Under the pieces are notes generated by a model that was not told the origin of the DNA, did no database searches, and saw only the letters and a list, made by a program, of their open reading frames with translations. A program made the position numbers and the translations under genes. From Akebia trifoliata (Eukaryota; Streptophyta; Magnoliopsida; Ranunculales; Lardizabalaceae), in the NCBI GenBank assembly GCA_017979445.1, contig CM030718.1, positions 20,951,021 through 21,015,020 on the forward strand: 64,000 nucleotides of DNA. The letters are read 5' to 3'. The first letter of the stretch is position 1. Each line of letters starts with the position of its first letter. Below, one piece after another: positions 45,661 to 57,492 of this stretch.

Positions 45661-46594
45661 TTGATCAACAAAGATAACACATCCATAGTTAACCATCAAA
45701 TTTTTTTTTATTTTTTTATTTTTTATAACGAATGAACTAATCATGAAAGGACTTTTTTTTTTGTCCAACCAAATATCGCTTTGAATTTTCCATTTTGATC
45801 AATTAAAAAGTGGCGAGTGGTACGCCCTAAGTTTAACGAACATTGATCCATTTGATCTTTTGAAGCTTTAAAACTCAAAATAAAAATAAAGTCCAAGAGG
45901 AAAGTTGTCAAGACTGACGTGAGGAACAAACTGAGAATTTTTTTTTTGTTTTAATAATAAAATTTGTTTTTTTAATTTTTTTTTTACTCATTTTGAGGCA
46001 CATTGCCTTTGGTTTTGGCTTGGGGCCAAAATTTTTTTTTCTTATGTTTTTTTTTATTATTTTGTATCCATACAAGAAGCATAATGGAAATATTAGCGAA
46101 ATAGATAGTAAACGGCCCCGAAAACTGATTCTGATTGGTCAAAATCTTACTGACTTTGTCAAATTTGAAAGAAAATTTTGTTCTACCCCAAATCGATATG
46201 CTATAATGGTTAATCGGAAATCGGACGAGAAAGTTACAATTATTTTAAGTTCAACTGTCCATTCGGCAAAAAAGAAAGAAAGACGTTTTTTTTTTTAATA
46301 TTTTTTTTGTACTCATTTTGAAGCACATTGCCTCTGATTTTTGGCTTGTTCCAAAAGAAAAAAATATTTTTTTCATTTTTTTTATTTTTTTGATAATATG
46401 CATGCTTAAAAGAAACATAATCGGATAACTAAAGGAAAAATCGATTTTTTTTTAACCAAGGGAGTAAATAAAGAAAAAGAAACCCACCTTAAAAATAAAT
46501 TCAACAAATACAACAAATAATGTTAGCTTGCAAATAAGAATATTTTGAATTTTTTTTCAAAATGATCGAGTTGACACAAGGGTAGAGTCTTCTA
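45661..46594 (-). other. element D 5' untranslated region with an imperfect duplication
   Basis: AT-rich with T homopolymers. A segment containing tactcattttgaggcacattgcc at about 45986 is repeated at about 46310, roughly 325 bp apart. No gene. The frame at 45993-46298 has no motif and opposes the element. Confidence 0.6.
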
Positions 46595-46612
46595 TCCCCA
46601 ATGGAGTCGTCA
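46595..46612 (-). other. primer binding site of element D
   Basis: Minus strand TGACGACTCCATTGGGGA, 3 bp inside the 5' LTR end, matching the family A primer sites. Confidence 0.75.
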
Positions 46613-46615
46613 AGT

Positions 46616-48717
46616 TGTAGATACGTGATTTCGCGATTACGATGACCATGTCTACTAAGATTTGGAGTCGCCACCATTCATTTTGTAAGTGGGTGTGAAT
46701 AGTCACCCGATTTACATTTTTTGAAAAGTGACATTTTTGGCACACAGTGACTCGCGATGGATAAGGACTAATCAAACCTTGAGATTCGGGATAAGCGGCT
46801 CGGTTGGAGAAAATAGAAGGTGTTAGACACCCTTTTCTCCCCACCATGTGGTGGTAACCTCAACTCAACTCGGTCATTTTGATTTAAAAAAATGAACAAT
46901 AAAGTGCCACGTGTCGTGCATTTATTCCTTAAGTAGGGATTTACTTTCGGCTCGATTATAAGATCATTCCATTGATGGAAATGATCCTTATAAACCTTTG
47001 CCTTGGGGGCCATTCATTCTAAGCCCATCTAAAACAAAATGAAGAAGAGAGGGGATAATAGAAGAGGGAGGAGGAGAGGGTAGAGAAGAAGAAAGGGGGG
47101 GTATACTTTGAACCCACCTTGATGCTTCAATATTTTCTTTCCTTTTCTTTCCTTCCTTCTTCTTCTTTGAGTCTTATTGAGTCCTTAGTAGAATATGAGA
47201 GTATAAGAATGGGAAGAGGTGATTAGAAAGAATAGGGATTTTCTTTTTTAGTAAGACTTGGTGTGGAGTTAATAAGAGATGATTAGTAGACTTGGTGAGA
47301 ATTGGTGATAGTTGTTAGTAGTGAGAGTTGGGGGCCTTTTTGGAAAGAGAGAGAGGAGGTATTTATAGATGTTTGAGGATGGTTTAAGGGATATAATGGG
47401 GTGAAGTGGGGAGAGAGTAGTGAATGGCATATGTTTTAAAGATATGGGGTATGAAATTAGGGATTGGGAGAGGGATAATTATGTAATGAGGGTAAATGGG
47501 TTATGTTTTGATCCAAATGGTTTGGATCTTATCCAAACCATTTGGGTAGAGTGTTTGGTGAGGTGAGATGATGGGTGTTTAAGAAAGTGGTTGATTGATT
47601 GAGTGGTGTTCGGTTTAAGAGAATGGAAGGTGTAAGAGGGTGGTTGGGAGGGTGAGAGAGATGGTGACATGTGGCAAGATGTGTGGAGGTTAGGGGTTTA
47701 TATTTAATTGATGGGAGAGATTGAGTGTTTGATTTGAGAGGATGAGTGTAGGTTTAGGTTGTAGAGAAGGGTTTATAGGAAATGATGATGGTAGATTAGG
47801 GGGAGGCATGATGATGATAGGTTAGGGGGAGGTGTGGGTTGATGTGTTTGATTTTAGAGAATAGGGGTTAGGGAATTATGAGGGTAGGTTAGGGAGAGTG
47901 TGGGTTGATGTGATTTTTTTTTTATAGAAAAGATGATGGGTTGATGTGTGGGTAGATGAGGTTTAAAGAAAATTAATGGGGTAGGTAGTTGGATGAGGGA
48001 GGTGAGATGGGGTGATGACATGTGTCATATTTGATTATCAAGATGGTGATTGGTTGATGTGGGTAGTGGTTTGAGGGTTAGGATTATGGGTTGGATGTGA
48101 ATTGGATATGGATAAAGGTTTGTGGGCTTTTTAATGTATTGGACTTGGGTTATGGAATGGTTTTGAGTTATTGGATTGGGTAAGGTTTGTTTTGGATTGG
48201 ATTTTTGAGGGTGGGTATGTTTTAGGTGGTGTGAGATTGGATTTAGGTTAGGGGATAAGGTGAGAAATGTAATTTGAAAGTGTTGAGGGTTTATGGGCCT
48301 TAGGCGGGCTTAAAATTTCTTCGGATTCGGAGCGGAGCGGTGAGGGGTAAGGAAGGTGGAGATGGTCCCAAGTCTCATTTTACATTTTTTATCTTTTTAG
48401 GAATTTTTGGAATTATTAAATTGATCGAAAGGCCACGTGTTGGTAAATCAGGCCTTTTAGGCCCGTCGGATAATTTCATTGAGAATTCGTCATTTTCAAT
48501 TTTGGGAATGGCACGGCGAATATTGGGAAAGCGTAGGGTAGGCCGAGTCCTTTTGGTGGGCCCCCTAGACCCTTAGGGGGTCTTAAGGGCCTTAATTCGA
48601 TCAAAATACCATATTTCGATTGATTTGGGTTTTTGAGGCCCGTTGGCAATTTTTATTGAAAAATGTGTATTTTTGGGCCCTTTCGAGTAGGGGCCCGTTC
48701 AAATTGGAGTGTCTACA
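46616..48717 (-). repeat. 5' LTR of element D (family C)
   Basis: 2102 bp, from tgtagatacgtgatttcgcg to gtctaca. It is similar to the family B LTR near the U5 end (tttggagtcgccaccattc and the ggtgttag-ncacccc words) and ends next to a primer site, so it is read as the 5' LTR. It contains ggagtcgcca at 46664-46673. No second copy of this LTR is in the window. Confidence 0.8.
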
Positions 48718-48884
48718 CCTAGGTCGCCCAAAAAACACCAAGTGAGAACCCCTCATCTGGATGGCACATCATCAGAAAATAGTAGAGAAAGTGTACATAA
48801 ACAAAGAGCTGAAGCAGAAAAAAAAATAAAATCAAAAGATTACAACTCAAAAATGGGCAACATCATAAGAATATAAGAAGAAAG
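48718..48884. other. element E sequence flanking D insertion
   Basis: Short non-coding stretch between the D LTR and the plant-mobile-domain pseudogene. No motif seen. Confidence 0.4.
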
Positions 48885-49900
48885 GGAAGTTACCTTTATG
48901 AATGGCCAAAAGAATCTGACAGAGACTCTACTTTTGCGAGGGGGTGTGATACCCCTAACAACTCGATCTAGGCCACCAAGAATGGTATCATAAATAAGGC
49001 TCCCCCAATCGATGACCCGCTCAATATCTCAAAGAAGGGAATGAATGTATAAAATACGGTGGAGTAATCTTCCAAAAATAAGCAACTCCCCAACATGCAT
49101 AAGAATGCGATGTGAAAATAATGACGAAACTCGCATCACCCCTCCGGACCGTGCGACCATAGTGTCCTAACAAGCCCCATAAATAGCTCATGCTGAGGCG
49201 ACCCAACTTGCCAATTGAGCCCACAGGAATAAATGGAGTCCCTAGAAAAGTAGCAACCTCCTCCAAGGGAAGAAGATGTGGCTGAAGTGCATCTCCCTCC
49301 ATCACCAACCCAGTGATTGCAATAAAGTTCGACAAATGAATGCCAATCTCCGTCTCTAGCATATAGAACGAATGTGTAGTTGGAAACCAACGCTCCATCA
49401 TGGCGATGAAGATAGGCATATCAAAGTAGGGTATCCTCAAGAAAGCTCCAAAGTCGGCAAGAGTAAACTGCCATCACAATTCCTCAGTGAAAAGACGGTA
49501 CACGTCCATGAACCTCTTCCATCTACCACAAAAATGGTTGGAATCTCAACTCTAATAGCCTTAACAACTCTCTCTCTACCCATATCATGATCTCCATTAG
49601 CCCCGCGACCTCCACCTCGTAGTCCACTAGTGGCTCTCCCAGCCCCAACAGACCCCCATCCAGTCAGACATCTAGAAATAGTACGATGTTGCTTAGCTCT
49701 AACCTCCACCTCTTCCTCAGAAGAAGTCTCATTAGCAAAAGAAGCTCTATCAGAAGAACCGTCAGAAGTGACAGAAACGATGAAGAAGACTCTTCTATGT
49801 GTGACGCCAAACTAGCTTCAGTCTCGAGTCTGGTCCTAACTGTCTGTCAAGCATCATCATCTTCCTCAAAAGCCATAGTAGGTCTCCGAACACGACCCAT
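48885..49900 (-). pseudogene. plant mobile domain (PMD-like) ORF
   Basis: Minus strand from ATG 49900: MGRVRRPTMAFEEDDDA, then a TGA. A poorly conserved Ser/Glu-rich region follows. The best part (49021-49440 plus the adjoining frame) reads FMDVYRLFTEEL, a TGA where Trp is expected, then WQFTLADFGAFLRIPYFDMP and FIAMMERWFPTTHSFYML. After that come ITGLVMEGDALQPHLLPLEE and SMSYLWGLLGHYG, and a tail IDWGSLIYDTILGGLDRV. The ALVERW-like word, the T-H-x-F word and the following I-x-L-x-x-F/V block are the hallmark of the plant mobile domain shared by MAIN-type proteins and retroelements. It lies antisense to element E just inside its 3' LTR; Tat elements are known to carry such extra ORFs there. 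At least two nonsense codons, so it is inactive. Confidence 0.72.
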
Positions 49901-51456
49901 TTACACAAACACGAACACTCAACATTTAATAAAAATAAACGTTAAAACTCGTTATGTCTTAGACGCCCCAACAAATAAACAAACTAGCATGCAATCATCT
50001 AATCCATCCCAAATCTATCTACGCAAACATAAACACCTAACATTTGACAAAAACAATTGCTAGGACTTGATACTCTTTAGACGCCCTGACAAAGCAACAA
50101 ACTAACCTGAAATCACCTAATTCATCTACGCAATTCAAACATTCTTCAACGAAAACAAGCAAAATAACAAACCGACCTGAAACCACCCAAAACCTATCCA
50201 ATACAACGATTACAAATTGAACACCCACCATCCAACAAAAAATAAATGAGATGATTTGCCACACCCTTGATGAACAGATAAAACAAACAATTTAACCAAA
50301 ACTCCTAAATAATCCTTTCAAAGCTACGCCAAAATCATTTCGAGCCCGAAAAACCATAGACCCACATAAACCACCTAAGTCATAACCAATAATCCATCAA
50401 ACAAATCACTGTAAACCAAAAGTTCAAAATACGAAAGTCTACCCCCAACTATCCAAATCATGACCAATCCATCCAAACTGACGATAAACAATCCCAAACA
50501 AACCAACCAACTCAAACCAATTAGAGTTCATACAAAAATTAATCTTAGGCAAATCATTCAAGCTCAACATAATGAACCCACTCGAAACCCAATCAAGTTT
50601 AACCTCAAAATAAAAGCATTAAAGACAAGCCATTCGATATGACAATAACAATGGAAACAAAGATAAATTCAATACTCATGACCATTCAATATGATAATCT
50701 ACGAATATAAAGAAAGCTAATAGAAAAAGAGGATGAGGGGAGGGCCTACCTTGCGAAGAAGATAATCCAACTAATACGTACCTCGACCAAGTTATATCTC
50801 AAAAAATCCCCAATGTTCACAAGTTCCCACACTAGAAAACACCCCAGCCAGAAGTTGGAGAGTCCAATCAAGAAGAAAAATGAAGAGTAGAGAGGAATAT
50901 AGTAAAAATGATAGGTGCACAAAGGAGTTTATTCAAGTTTGAATAAGTAAAGGTGTTGGTTCGTTCATCGTGAATGAACCAATGCAAATTAAAACAGTAT
51001 GTTTTTATGTACAAACCAAATAAAATCAGTCTGTAAATACAATATGGACCGGAGAAAAAAATAATAATAATAAGGAAACAAATAATAAATAAAAATAAAA
51101 AATAATTAAAGGAAAATGAGCAAAAATAAGAAAAGGTTAGAAATTTGGAATCAATAAGGGGAGAAGGAAAAATATTTTAGAAAATTGCATTGCACGGTTT
51201 GAATTGTCAATCACTTTAAAAAATCATCAAAAAATTTATCTAAGATTTCAAATGAGCCCCGTGCCACAAAGTCAAGGATTTCAAAAAAGGTTAACCTTAT
51301 CAGACCCCGTACTTGGATAGCCACATTCTACAAAAAATCTTTAATCCATTCGACGTTTCAATCATTTTATAATAAATCATTTCAGGTTCGCATAAATAAG
51401 GGCTTTATCTATTTTTTTGTAGTTCTTTGCAAGCAAGTTCTGCAAAGAGAGGCAGT
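49901..51456 (+). other. element E 3' internal region, no gene
   Basis: A-rich sequence with many asparagine/proline-rich chance frames (for example 50460-50642). It ends in the purine-rich gcaaagagaggcagt at 51442-51456, placed like the family A polypurine tract directly before an LTR start. Confidence 0.5.
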
Positions 51457-54300
51457 TGTAAACACCCCAATTTGCACGAACCCATTAGAAAAATCTAAAT
51501 TTTCTCAAGTTAATTTCAATTAAGAGCTTAAAGCATTTCAACGAGCCCACATTACCACTTGGCACCTTTTTCATGCATACATACATCATCTCATATTATT
51601 TTGCATGCCTAAACCTTGTCCTTAATCCAATCCAATTTCATACCCACCTCCCTAACCATAGACTGACCCAATTTCATAACTGCTTCCTAACCCATATCCA
51701 CTCTCCATTAACTAATCCATTATCCATACCTTAACCCAATACCAAACCCATTTTCAAACATAATCCAAATACCCAAAGTCATCTTAAGTCCATAACCAAA
51801 GCCCATTGTAAGCATATACTAAGCCCATGATCTTACACCTCCTTTCAAAAGAAGACAAATGATAGTCTCCCATAAGCCCCAATGCCCAATTCTCCAACCT
51901 CATTGGAGAGTCAACTCCCTTGTGAAAATCCAAGAATACTTTTATAAAAAATTATGGTCAAACCAAAAAGATACTTTGGTGTTTGGTAAAAATCCCTAAA
52001 ATTGGGATAACTTCCAATTGTACCCTCAAAAGGTGAAAATCTTCAAGTACATACATGGAACTCTTCCATTAGTACATTTCAAAAATATAGATTCATCCCC
52101 TTGCTTTATGAATTATTTACAAATAAATCAAAGTTTATTTTTTACCTATCACTTCACCTTTACACATGTCGTTCCTCTACTCATCCTCCTAAAAATATTT
52201 TTATTCTTTCACCTTTATTTATTAAAAAATCAAAGACAAAAAATGCTTTTGAGATTTATTCTGACAAATTTTACCTTTACCCTCATAAAAATGAAAAATT
52301 CAAAAAGAAACAATCAAAATCTCATGTCTATTCTCCTTATTTTTATGATTGAACCATTTTATCCCCAAAAGTTCTCTAAAAACTCTATAAATAGCCCCAT
52401 TTCCTATAAGTAATTCATTTTCTCAAGTCCCCGCCTCTTAACCTAAAACTCTATCAAAATCCCTACCCTATCTCTCTAACCTTCTTTCAACCTGTAGATA
52501 CCCCATTTTTGCATTCGCCTGATTAATCAACTCGTCAACCCGATCGCGACGGTTGCCAATGATGGATGATCATCCAATGCTATATTTTGTTGCTAGATAT
52601 GTTTCAGAAATCCTGATGAGGTATCTCAAATTAAGAAAACTGTAGAAACCACGCTACGTTAGGAAAATATAATCCCAAAAGCTTAGAAATCATTCATTTT
52701 TTCAGACAAAAAGAAGTTTTACGATAAAAATCACTAAAAAATGATCAAATTATCAAAATATCCTTAACCTTAAAATATTCCTAAAGTCTACGTTACGCTT
52801 AGAAAAACTCATTCAAACACATAAAATAACAAATCGAAACCAAATAAATCATTTAACCAATTTTCATAGAATTCGACAAAATTACGAAAATACCCCTCAT
52901 AAAGTTCACGACCATTCCACACAAAAAAATTCATAAATGACACAAACCAATATTTTCATTGAATTCCTTACGAAAAATCGATTCTAAAACATCCTAGAAC
53001 ATCAAAAACCGACTTGAAACACAAAAAATCCTCTCCGATGGCAAAACGATAATTTTATAATTTTTATAATTAAAAATTTTGAAATTAATAAATAAAACAT
53101 TAAATAATTAAAGTGAAATATTAATAAATTAAATTTAAAATTTGAACCAAAAAAATCGATCAATCAGGCTCTCAGGCAAAATTGTTGATGGCTGCCAAGA
53201 TATTTATTCAAGGACCCCTCCATTTAGGGGTCTAAAGAATTAAAGATATAATAGAGGGGGGGTTCTCCAAAATCTTAAAGTCAATTAAGTAAGACTAAGG
53301 TCAAGATCTTAAAGTCAATCAAGTAAGACTAAAGTCAAAACCCTAATAGAGTTCTAATTAAATAATAATTCTATTTTAACAATCCTAATTAAATAATAAC
53401 TCTATTTAATAGAATTCTAACTAAAATATAACTCTACCTAAAATAATTCTAATTAAAATATAACTATAACTAAGAAAATTATAATTAAACACTAATTCTA
53501 TCTAAACAAACACTTAAAGAATCTATAAAAAGGGGTCATCACAACCTATTTTCGTATCAAAAAATAAACCATAGAAAAAGTAGGTCAAAAAGCTTCCCTA
53601 GCCTCCCATAAATCCTAATTTTGAAGCCCCAACTCCTTACGTAACATCCCTACCCAAATTTTAGCTTAAAAAATACCCAAAAACCTTTCTAAAATACCTT
53701 TGAATCCATAAAAAAAATTGAAAAACTCACAGATCCAAGAAGAAGATACTTCAACTGGGAGATCAAAAATCGGATCCGGCAATAGAACGAAGCGAGGAAT
53801 TCTGTACAATGAGTTGTTCTATCAGATCTGAGGGAACAAAATCGTTGCGTTCAAAAAAGGTAACCATTTTTATTTTTTTATTATTATTTAGGTCTTGTTA
53901 GCAATGTAGTTTTATTTGGGAATTAGTAGAAACCGGCGTTTGCCGGGCGAAGTTGGTGCCTAACACCTTCCAACCCCGTAACTTAATCCCTGAACTTAAT
54001 TTTTTTAGTAGATTAGTTGTTTTATCCTTTTAGAGTCAATGTTCGGTTCCTAGACCGTAATAACTAGGTGGCGACTCCCAAACCTCAAAGGTCAAAAGCG
54101 GATCCGCGCACCCCGCGGATGGAGGGCTCTTTCACAACCCAACCCTCAACTCAAAAACTTTTATCCATCTTTCAATCTTCAATCAACAACCCTTATCCCC
54201 TCTAACCGTCTACCCTCAATTAAAACTCTCAACCATCAAATTACTTCTCACAAGACTCAAGATCATTCAAGAACATCAAAAAACAATGTGAGATTAAGTT
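51457..54300 (+). repeat. family B-like 3' LTR of element E, split by a solo LTR
   Basis: Starts TGTAAACACCCCAATTTGCA and follows the reverse complement of 38207-40327 through cttggcacc and catacatacatcatctcat. It continues on both sides of the solo LTR at 52493-54134 (tctctaaccttctttcaacc, then aaccctcaactc). Similarity fades at about 54300, so the end is truncated or too diverged to follow. Strongly diverged: the oldest layer of the nest. Confidence 0.75.
52493..54134 (+). mobile_element. solo LTR, family A copy A6, TSD CAACC
   Basis: 1642 bp, TGTAGATACCCC to ggagggctctttca, flanked by the perfect duplication CAACC (52488-52492 and 54135-54139). It has no internal region and is inserted in the family B-like LTR of element E. 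It shows the complete plus-strand LTR end (ggatccgcgcaccccgcgga then gctctttca) that is missing in copies A1 and A4. Confidence 0.94.
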
Positions 54301-54594
54301 TGATTCTTAGCTTCAAAATATAATTTATAGATGTTGAGAGAGAGAGAGAGGATATAATAAGTATAATAGATATTTAATCTCTTAAAATGATGTGGATCCC
54401 ATTGAAAGTTTGTTGCATAACAAACTTGTAAAAGTAATGTTCCCTTAGAGTTGTTAAAACTCCTAAGGGAGCTTTCTTTTTTAAAAATAAAAATGCAATA
54501 TGCACTATGGTAAGTATCTTTTTTTTTTTAATAGTGTAAGACTAGCATTATTAACTTAGTAGATTTCAAATCTAACAAAGGGTTGCCAAGCTCA

Positions 54595-54895
54595 CCTTGT
54601 GCAATACAAAAACGTGATCTGATGCCATAGTGATGTAGAGGACAAAATCTATAAACTTTAAACAAAAAATTAAAAAAAAAAAAAAAAAACTTATTTTCAC
54701 CGTTGAAATCAAATTTTAAGTTTGGGAGTTTGGTAACAATCCATTTTCAAAATAGTTGATCACGTTCAAAATAATTTTTTTTTAATCTAAGTTTTTACAC
54801 GAAATTAGAAGGTTGTGATGTCGGATTGCCAATTTGAGGATCCATTTGAGCTCAACAACCCTTAGTGAGGTTTAATCTTACTAAGTTAGTAAGTA
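54595..54895 (+). repeat. dispersed repeat, copy 1
   Basis: Shares, in order, gatctgatgccatagtgatgtagagga, cttattttcaccgttgaa, gatccatttgagctc and aatcttactaag with 56805-57075, with many differences. Nature unknown. Confidence 0.7.
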
Positions 54896-56344
54896 AAGTG
54901 TTATTTTTTTAAAACTTCAATGAGGTTGCATGTCATCAGTTTGAAAAAGAACAAGGGTATTTTAAAATAATAATAAAATGTAAGGGATTGAGTACTAATT
55001 TTAATTTTTCCCAAAAAATTCAGTGGGGGCTAATAAATAAAAGCCAAGGGCATTTCTAAATATTAATCAAAGTGCAGTCCGTCCTTGCTTCCTATGACAT
55101 TTCGTTCCCATCTATGATTCCGTGCACACCTTCACGTCAACTTAGTGTCAAACACAATATCTTGTACACTCACTTTAGCATTACTCATAAATTTATGATG
55201 ATGAAAATTCAATTAACATGGGCGTATGATATCACCACCCAGAGGCTTTACCAACTAATCTAGCTTGGCACCTTCAAGCAATCGGTTTTAGTGTTGATCC
55301 ATCATATTTGTGAAACTTAAGATTTCTTTAGGAGCCGTTCTAATGACTCCTGTTGTTTATATTTAGTCCACCCATTTACTCCTACACACCACTCTCCAAA
55401 AATATGTTTAATTGGGTGCACTAAGTGTAAACAAGGGATACAAATAGAATGATCCCTTCACTATTTGATTTAAGGTAAAATTATTTAATAGACCTTGATG
55501 GGGCCGTGGAGGGATATATTTCTAAATGCTCCTTGAGATTTCGGGTGGTATCTTAAAAATCTAGTTAGTAAAATCTTTCTTTCTAAATGGTCTCTCACTT
55601 TGATAAAATGACGAACTCAAGTCACTGAGGTCAATCATTCAAATCTTCGATCTCGACAATTTGTTTTGTTAATCTTAACAGTTCATGTTCAATTGTCAAG
55701 ATTGATGATATATAATAATTGATCTCGAAATTTCAATCTTCAAACTCAACTATTCATGTTAAATTGTGGGTTGGTGCATGTGATCATGGATTAGTCCTGT
55801 TGAATATAGTTGGGAAACCTAAGTTGGACTTCTCTTATAGACTGTCTGATAGACCAGGTCTTGGTCCTCTACCAATAGGGATACCATGTTTCACAAGAAA
55901 AAAAAGATTATCAAGAAATCGTGAAAAAAGACTATTGAATTAAACCTATAAGAAAAACTAAACCGACATTGTTATAATATCTGGTAGAACAACCAATGGC
56001 CATCTTCAAAAGAATGGGTAAAATTATTATATTAGTTTACAGTAATTGATAACTTTTCATAAAGGGTCTTAAGTTTTATTTCAAATAATTTTTTAGAGAT
56101 TGTGAGAGATGGTTGGGCTTAATCAATTTTTATAGGTTGAGCTGTCACTTAAAAATAAATATATTAAGATATATTTAACATAAGCAAAATTTGGTTGTCA
56201 ACAATATCTGGTCCCACGTTACATATTATAAGGTGCATCAAATCACCAAAACTTGAAATTTTGGAGAGAACTGTATTTCTTGACAAAGATAAAGTAGGGC
56301 AGATAATAGATGACGTACGGGAGCATTCTATCATTTTGACGGAG

Positions 56345-56377
56345 TCACACACTCTCTCTCTCTCTCTCTCTCTCTTT
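56345..56377. repeat. CT microsatellite
   Basis: About 13 ct dinucleotides. Confidence 0.9.
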
Positions 56378-56423
56378 CTTGAAAAATGAGTCTTTGTGAC
56401 GAAAATTATTCACCACCTTCCAC

Positions 56424-56652
56424 CATGATTTTTAAACTTGGTATCGCATCTCATCTCGTTAAGCTCCGATACTAAGTCGTCTTGGACGAGTTTTCCGATA
56501 CATTTGAGACGTCTCGTGAGATAACTCAAAAAATTACACTGTGAAACGTAAAACTCGATCAAAAAATGATTTTGTGAGTTGGTCTCGTTCAACTCTGATA
56601 CCGAGTTAACTCGAGCGATACGTCTTGGTCTCGGACGAGTTTAAAAATCATG
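56424..56652. mobile_element. MITE, hAT-type, 229 bp
   Basis: Inverted ends CATGATTTTTAAAC / GTTTAAAAATCATG, flanked by a perfect 8-bp duplication CCTTCCAC (56416-56423 and 56653-56660). The interior is rich in inverted words such as tcggacgagt. Related in its ends to the MITE at 6509-6977. Confidence 0.9.
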
Positions 56653-56804
56653 CCTTCCACTAGACTTTTAAACATACCGACAAGTCGGGAAAATGTGGGG
56701 AAAATAAAAAATATAAAAATATGTATTTTATATATTAAATAATAAAATAAAATTATAAATTTTGAACAAATAGATAAATAATTGAACTCAACTTGCATCT
56801 TTCA

Positions 56805-57075
56805 AAAACATGATCCGATGCCACAAGAACGTAGAGGAAAAATTAAACGAATCTTGAAAAAAAAATTCAGAAAATACTTACTTTTCACCATTGAATATTA
56901 ATTTTAAGTTTTGGGGTACCTTAGCCGTCTATTTTCAAAATCTTAATCAAGTCCAAAAGATTTTTTTTATTTCTTTTTCATAAAATCTAGAGGACTGTAA
57001 AGTTGGATTGCTAATGTGATAATCCATTTGAGCTCCAGCACCCTTAAACACTTGAAATCTTACTAAGGGAAGTGT
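56805..57075 (+). repeat. dispersed repeat, copy 2
   Basis: Partner of 54595-54895, same order of shared words. No terminal repeats were seen. Confidence 0.7.
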
Positions 57076-57290
57076 TTTCTATAACACAGTTGCGAGAAAA
57101 TTAAAAAATGAAACCCGTCTCTTGAAAAAATGATGATGTCCGCGATTTTTTAAAAAAGTCGCTGGTGATTTAATCAATTGATGAGAATATTGTGATTTAA
57201 AAAAAAAAAATAGATGATTTTTGTCGGTATGCTTTTAAGTGTGAGAAAAATGGAAAAATGATTTTTTCTTCCGATAATTAGAAAATGAGT

Positions 57291-57492
57291 CCGACTAGCC
57301 TTATTAAGATAGTGAGGAGAAGAGGCCTTACTACACCTCATCCACTGTTAAAAAATCATCGAGATGTGTAAAATAAGTCATCGAGATTGATAACAAATCT
57401 TGAGGTCTTTTCTTTCGCATCTCAAGGTCTTTTTTATCGTGGATGAGGCTTAGTAAAGCTTTTTTTCCTCACTATCTTAATAGGATAGGGTT
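57291..57492. mobile_element. foldback element / MITE, about 200 bp
   Basis: The first roughly 57 bp (gactagccttattaagatag onward, through ctcatccac) return as the reverse complement in the last roughly 60 bp (gtggatgagg through ctatcttaatagg). The middle holds a second small inverted pair (catcgagat, tgaggtctttt). Target duplication not resolved. Confidence 0.7.

Larger units (their letters stand above)
9965..48717 (-). mobile_element. Element D: Tat/Ogre-like Ty3/gypsy retrotransposon, split by insertions
   Basis: Minus-strand element whose pieces occur in the right order once the insertions are set aside: 5' LTR 46616-48717, primer site 46595-46612, leader 44850-46594, ORF1 43330-44512, tandem repeat 42474-43030, gag (42284-42136, 40432-40333, 38206-36542), gag tail and protease (14849-13538), reverse transcriptase (12586-11220), RNase H (11000-10700) and integrase (10345-9965). 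It is cut by a solo LTR at 40433-42135, a solo LTR at 38207-40327 and a 21.7-kb block at 14850-36541. Integrase is truncated inside its core and no 3' LTR was found. An extra ORF upstream of gag is a known trait of the Ogre/Tat group. Confidence 0.85.
54301..56415. other. intergenic, no gene
   Basis: AT-rich DNA. Holds one copy of a roughly 300-bp dispersed repeat (about 54595-54895; partner at 56805-57075). No coding motif in the short frames at 55072-55263 and 55719-55943. Confidence 0.6.

Noticed and set aside
46616..48717. Reading family C as another solo LTR
   Set aside because: Its U5 edge is followed directly by a primer site and by a leader continuing into ORF1 and gag, so it is the 5' LTR of D.
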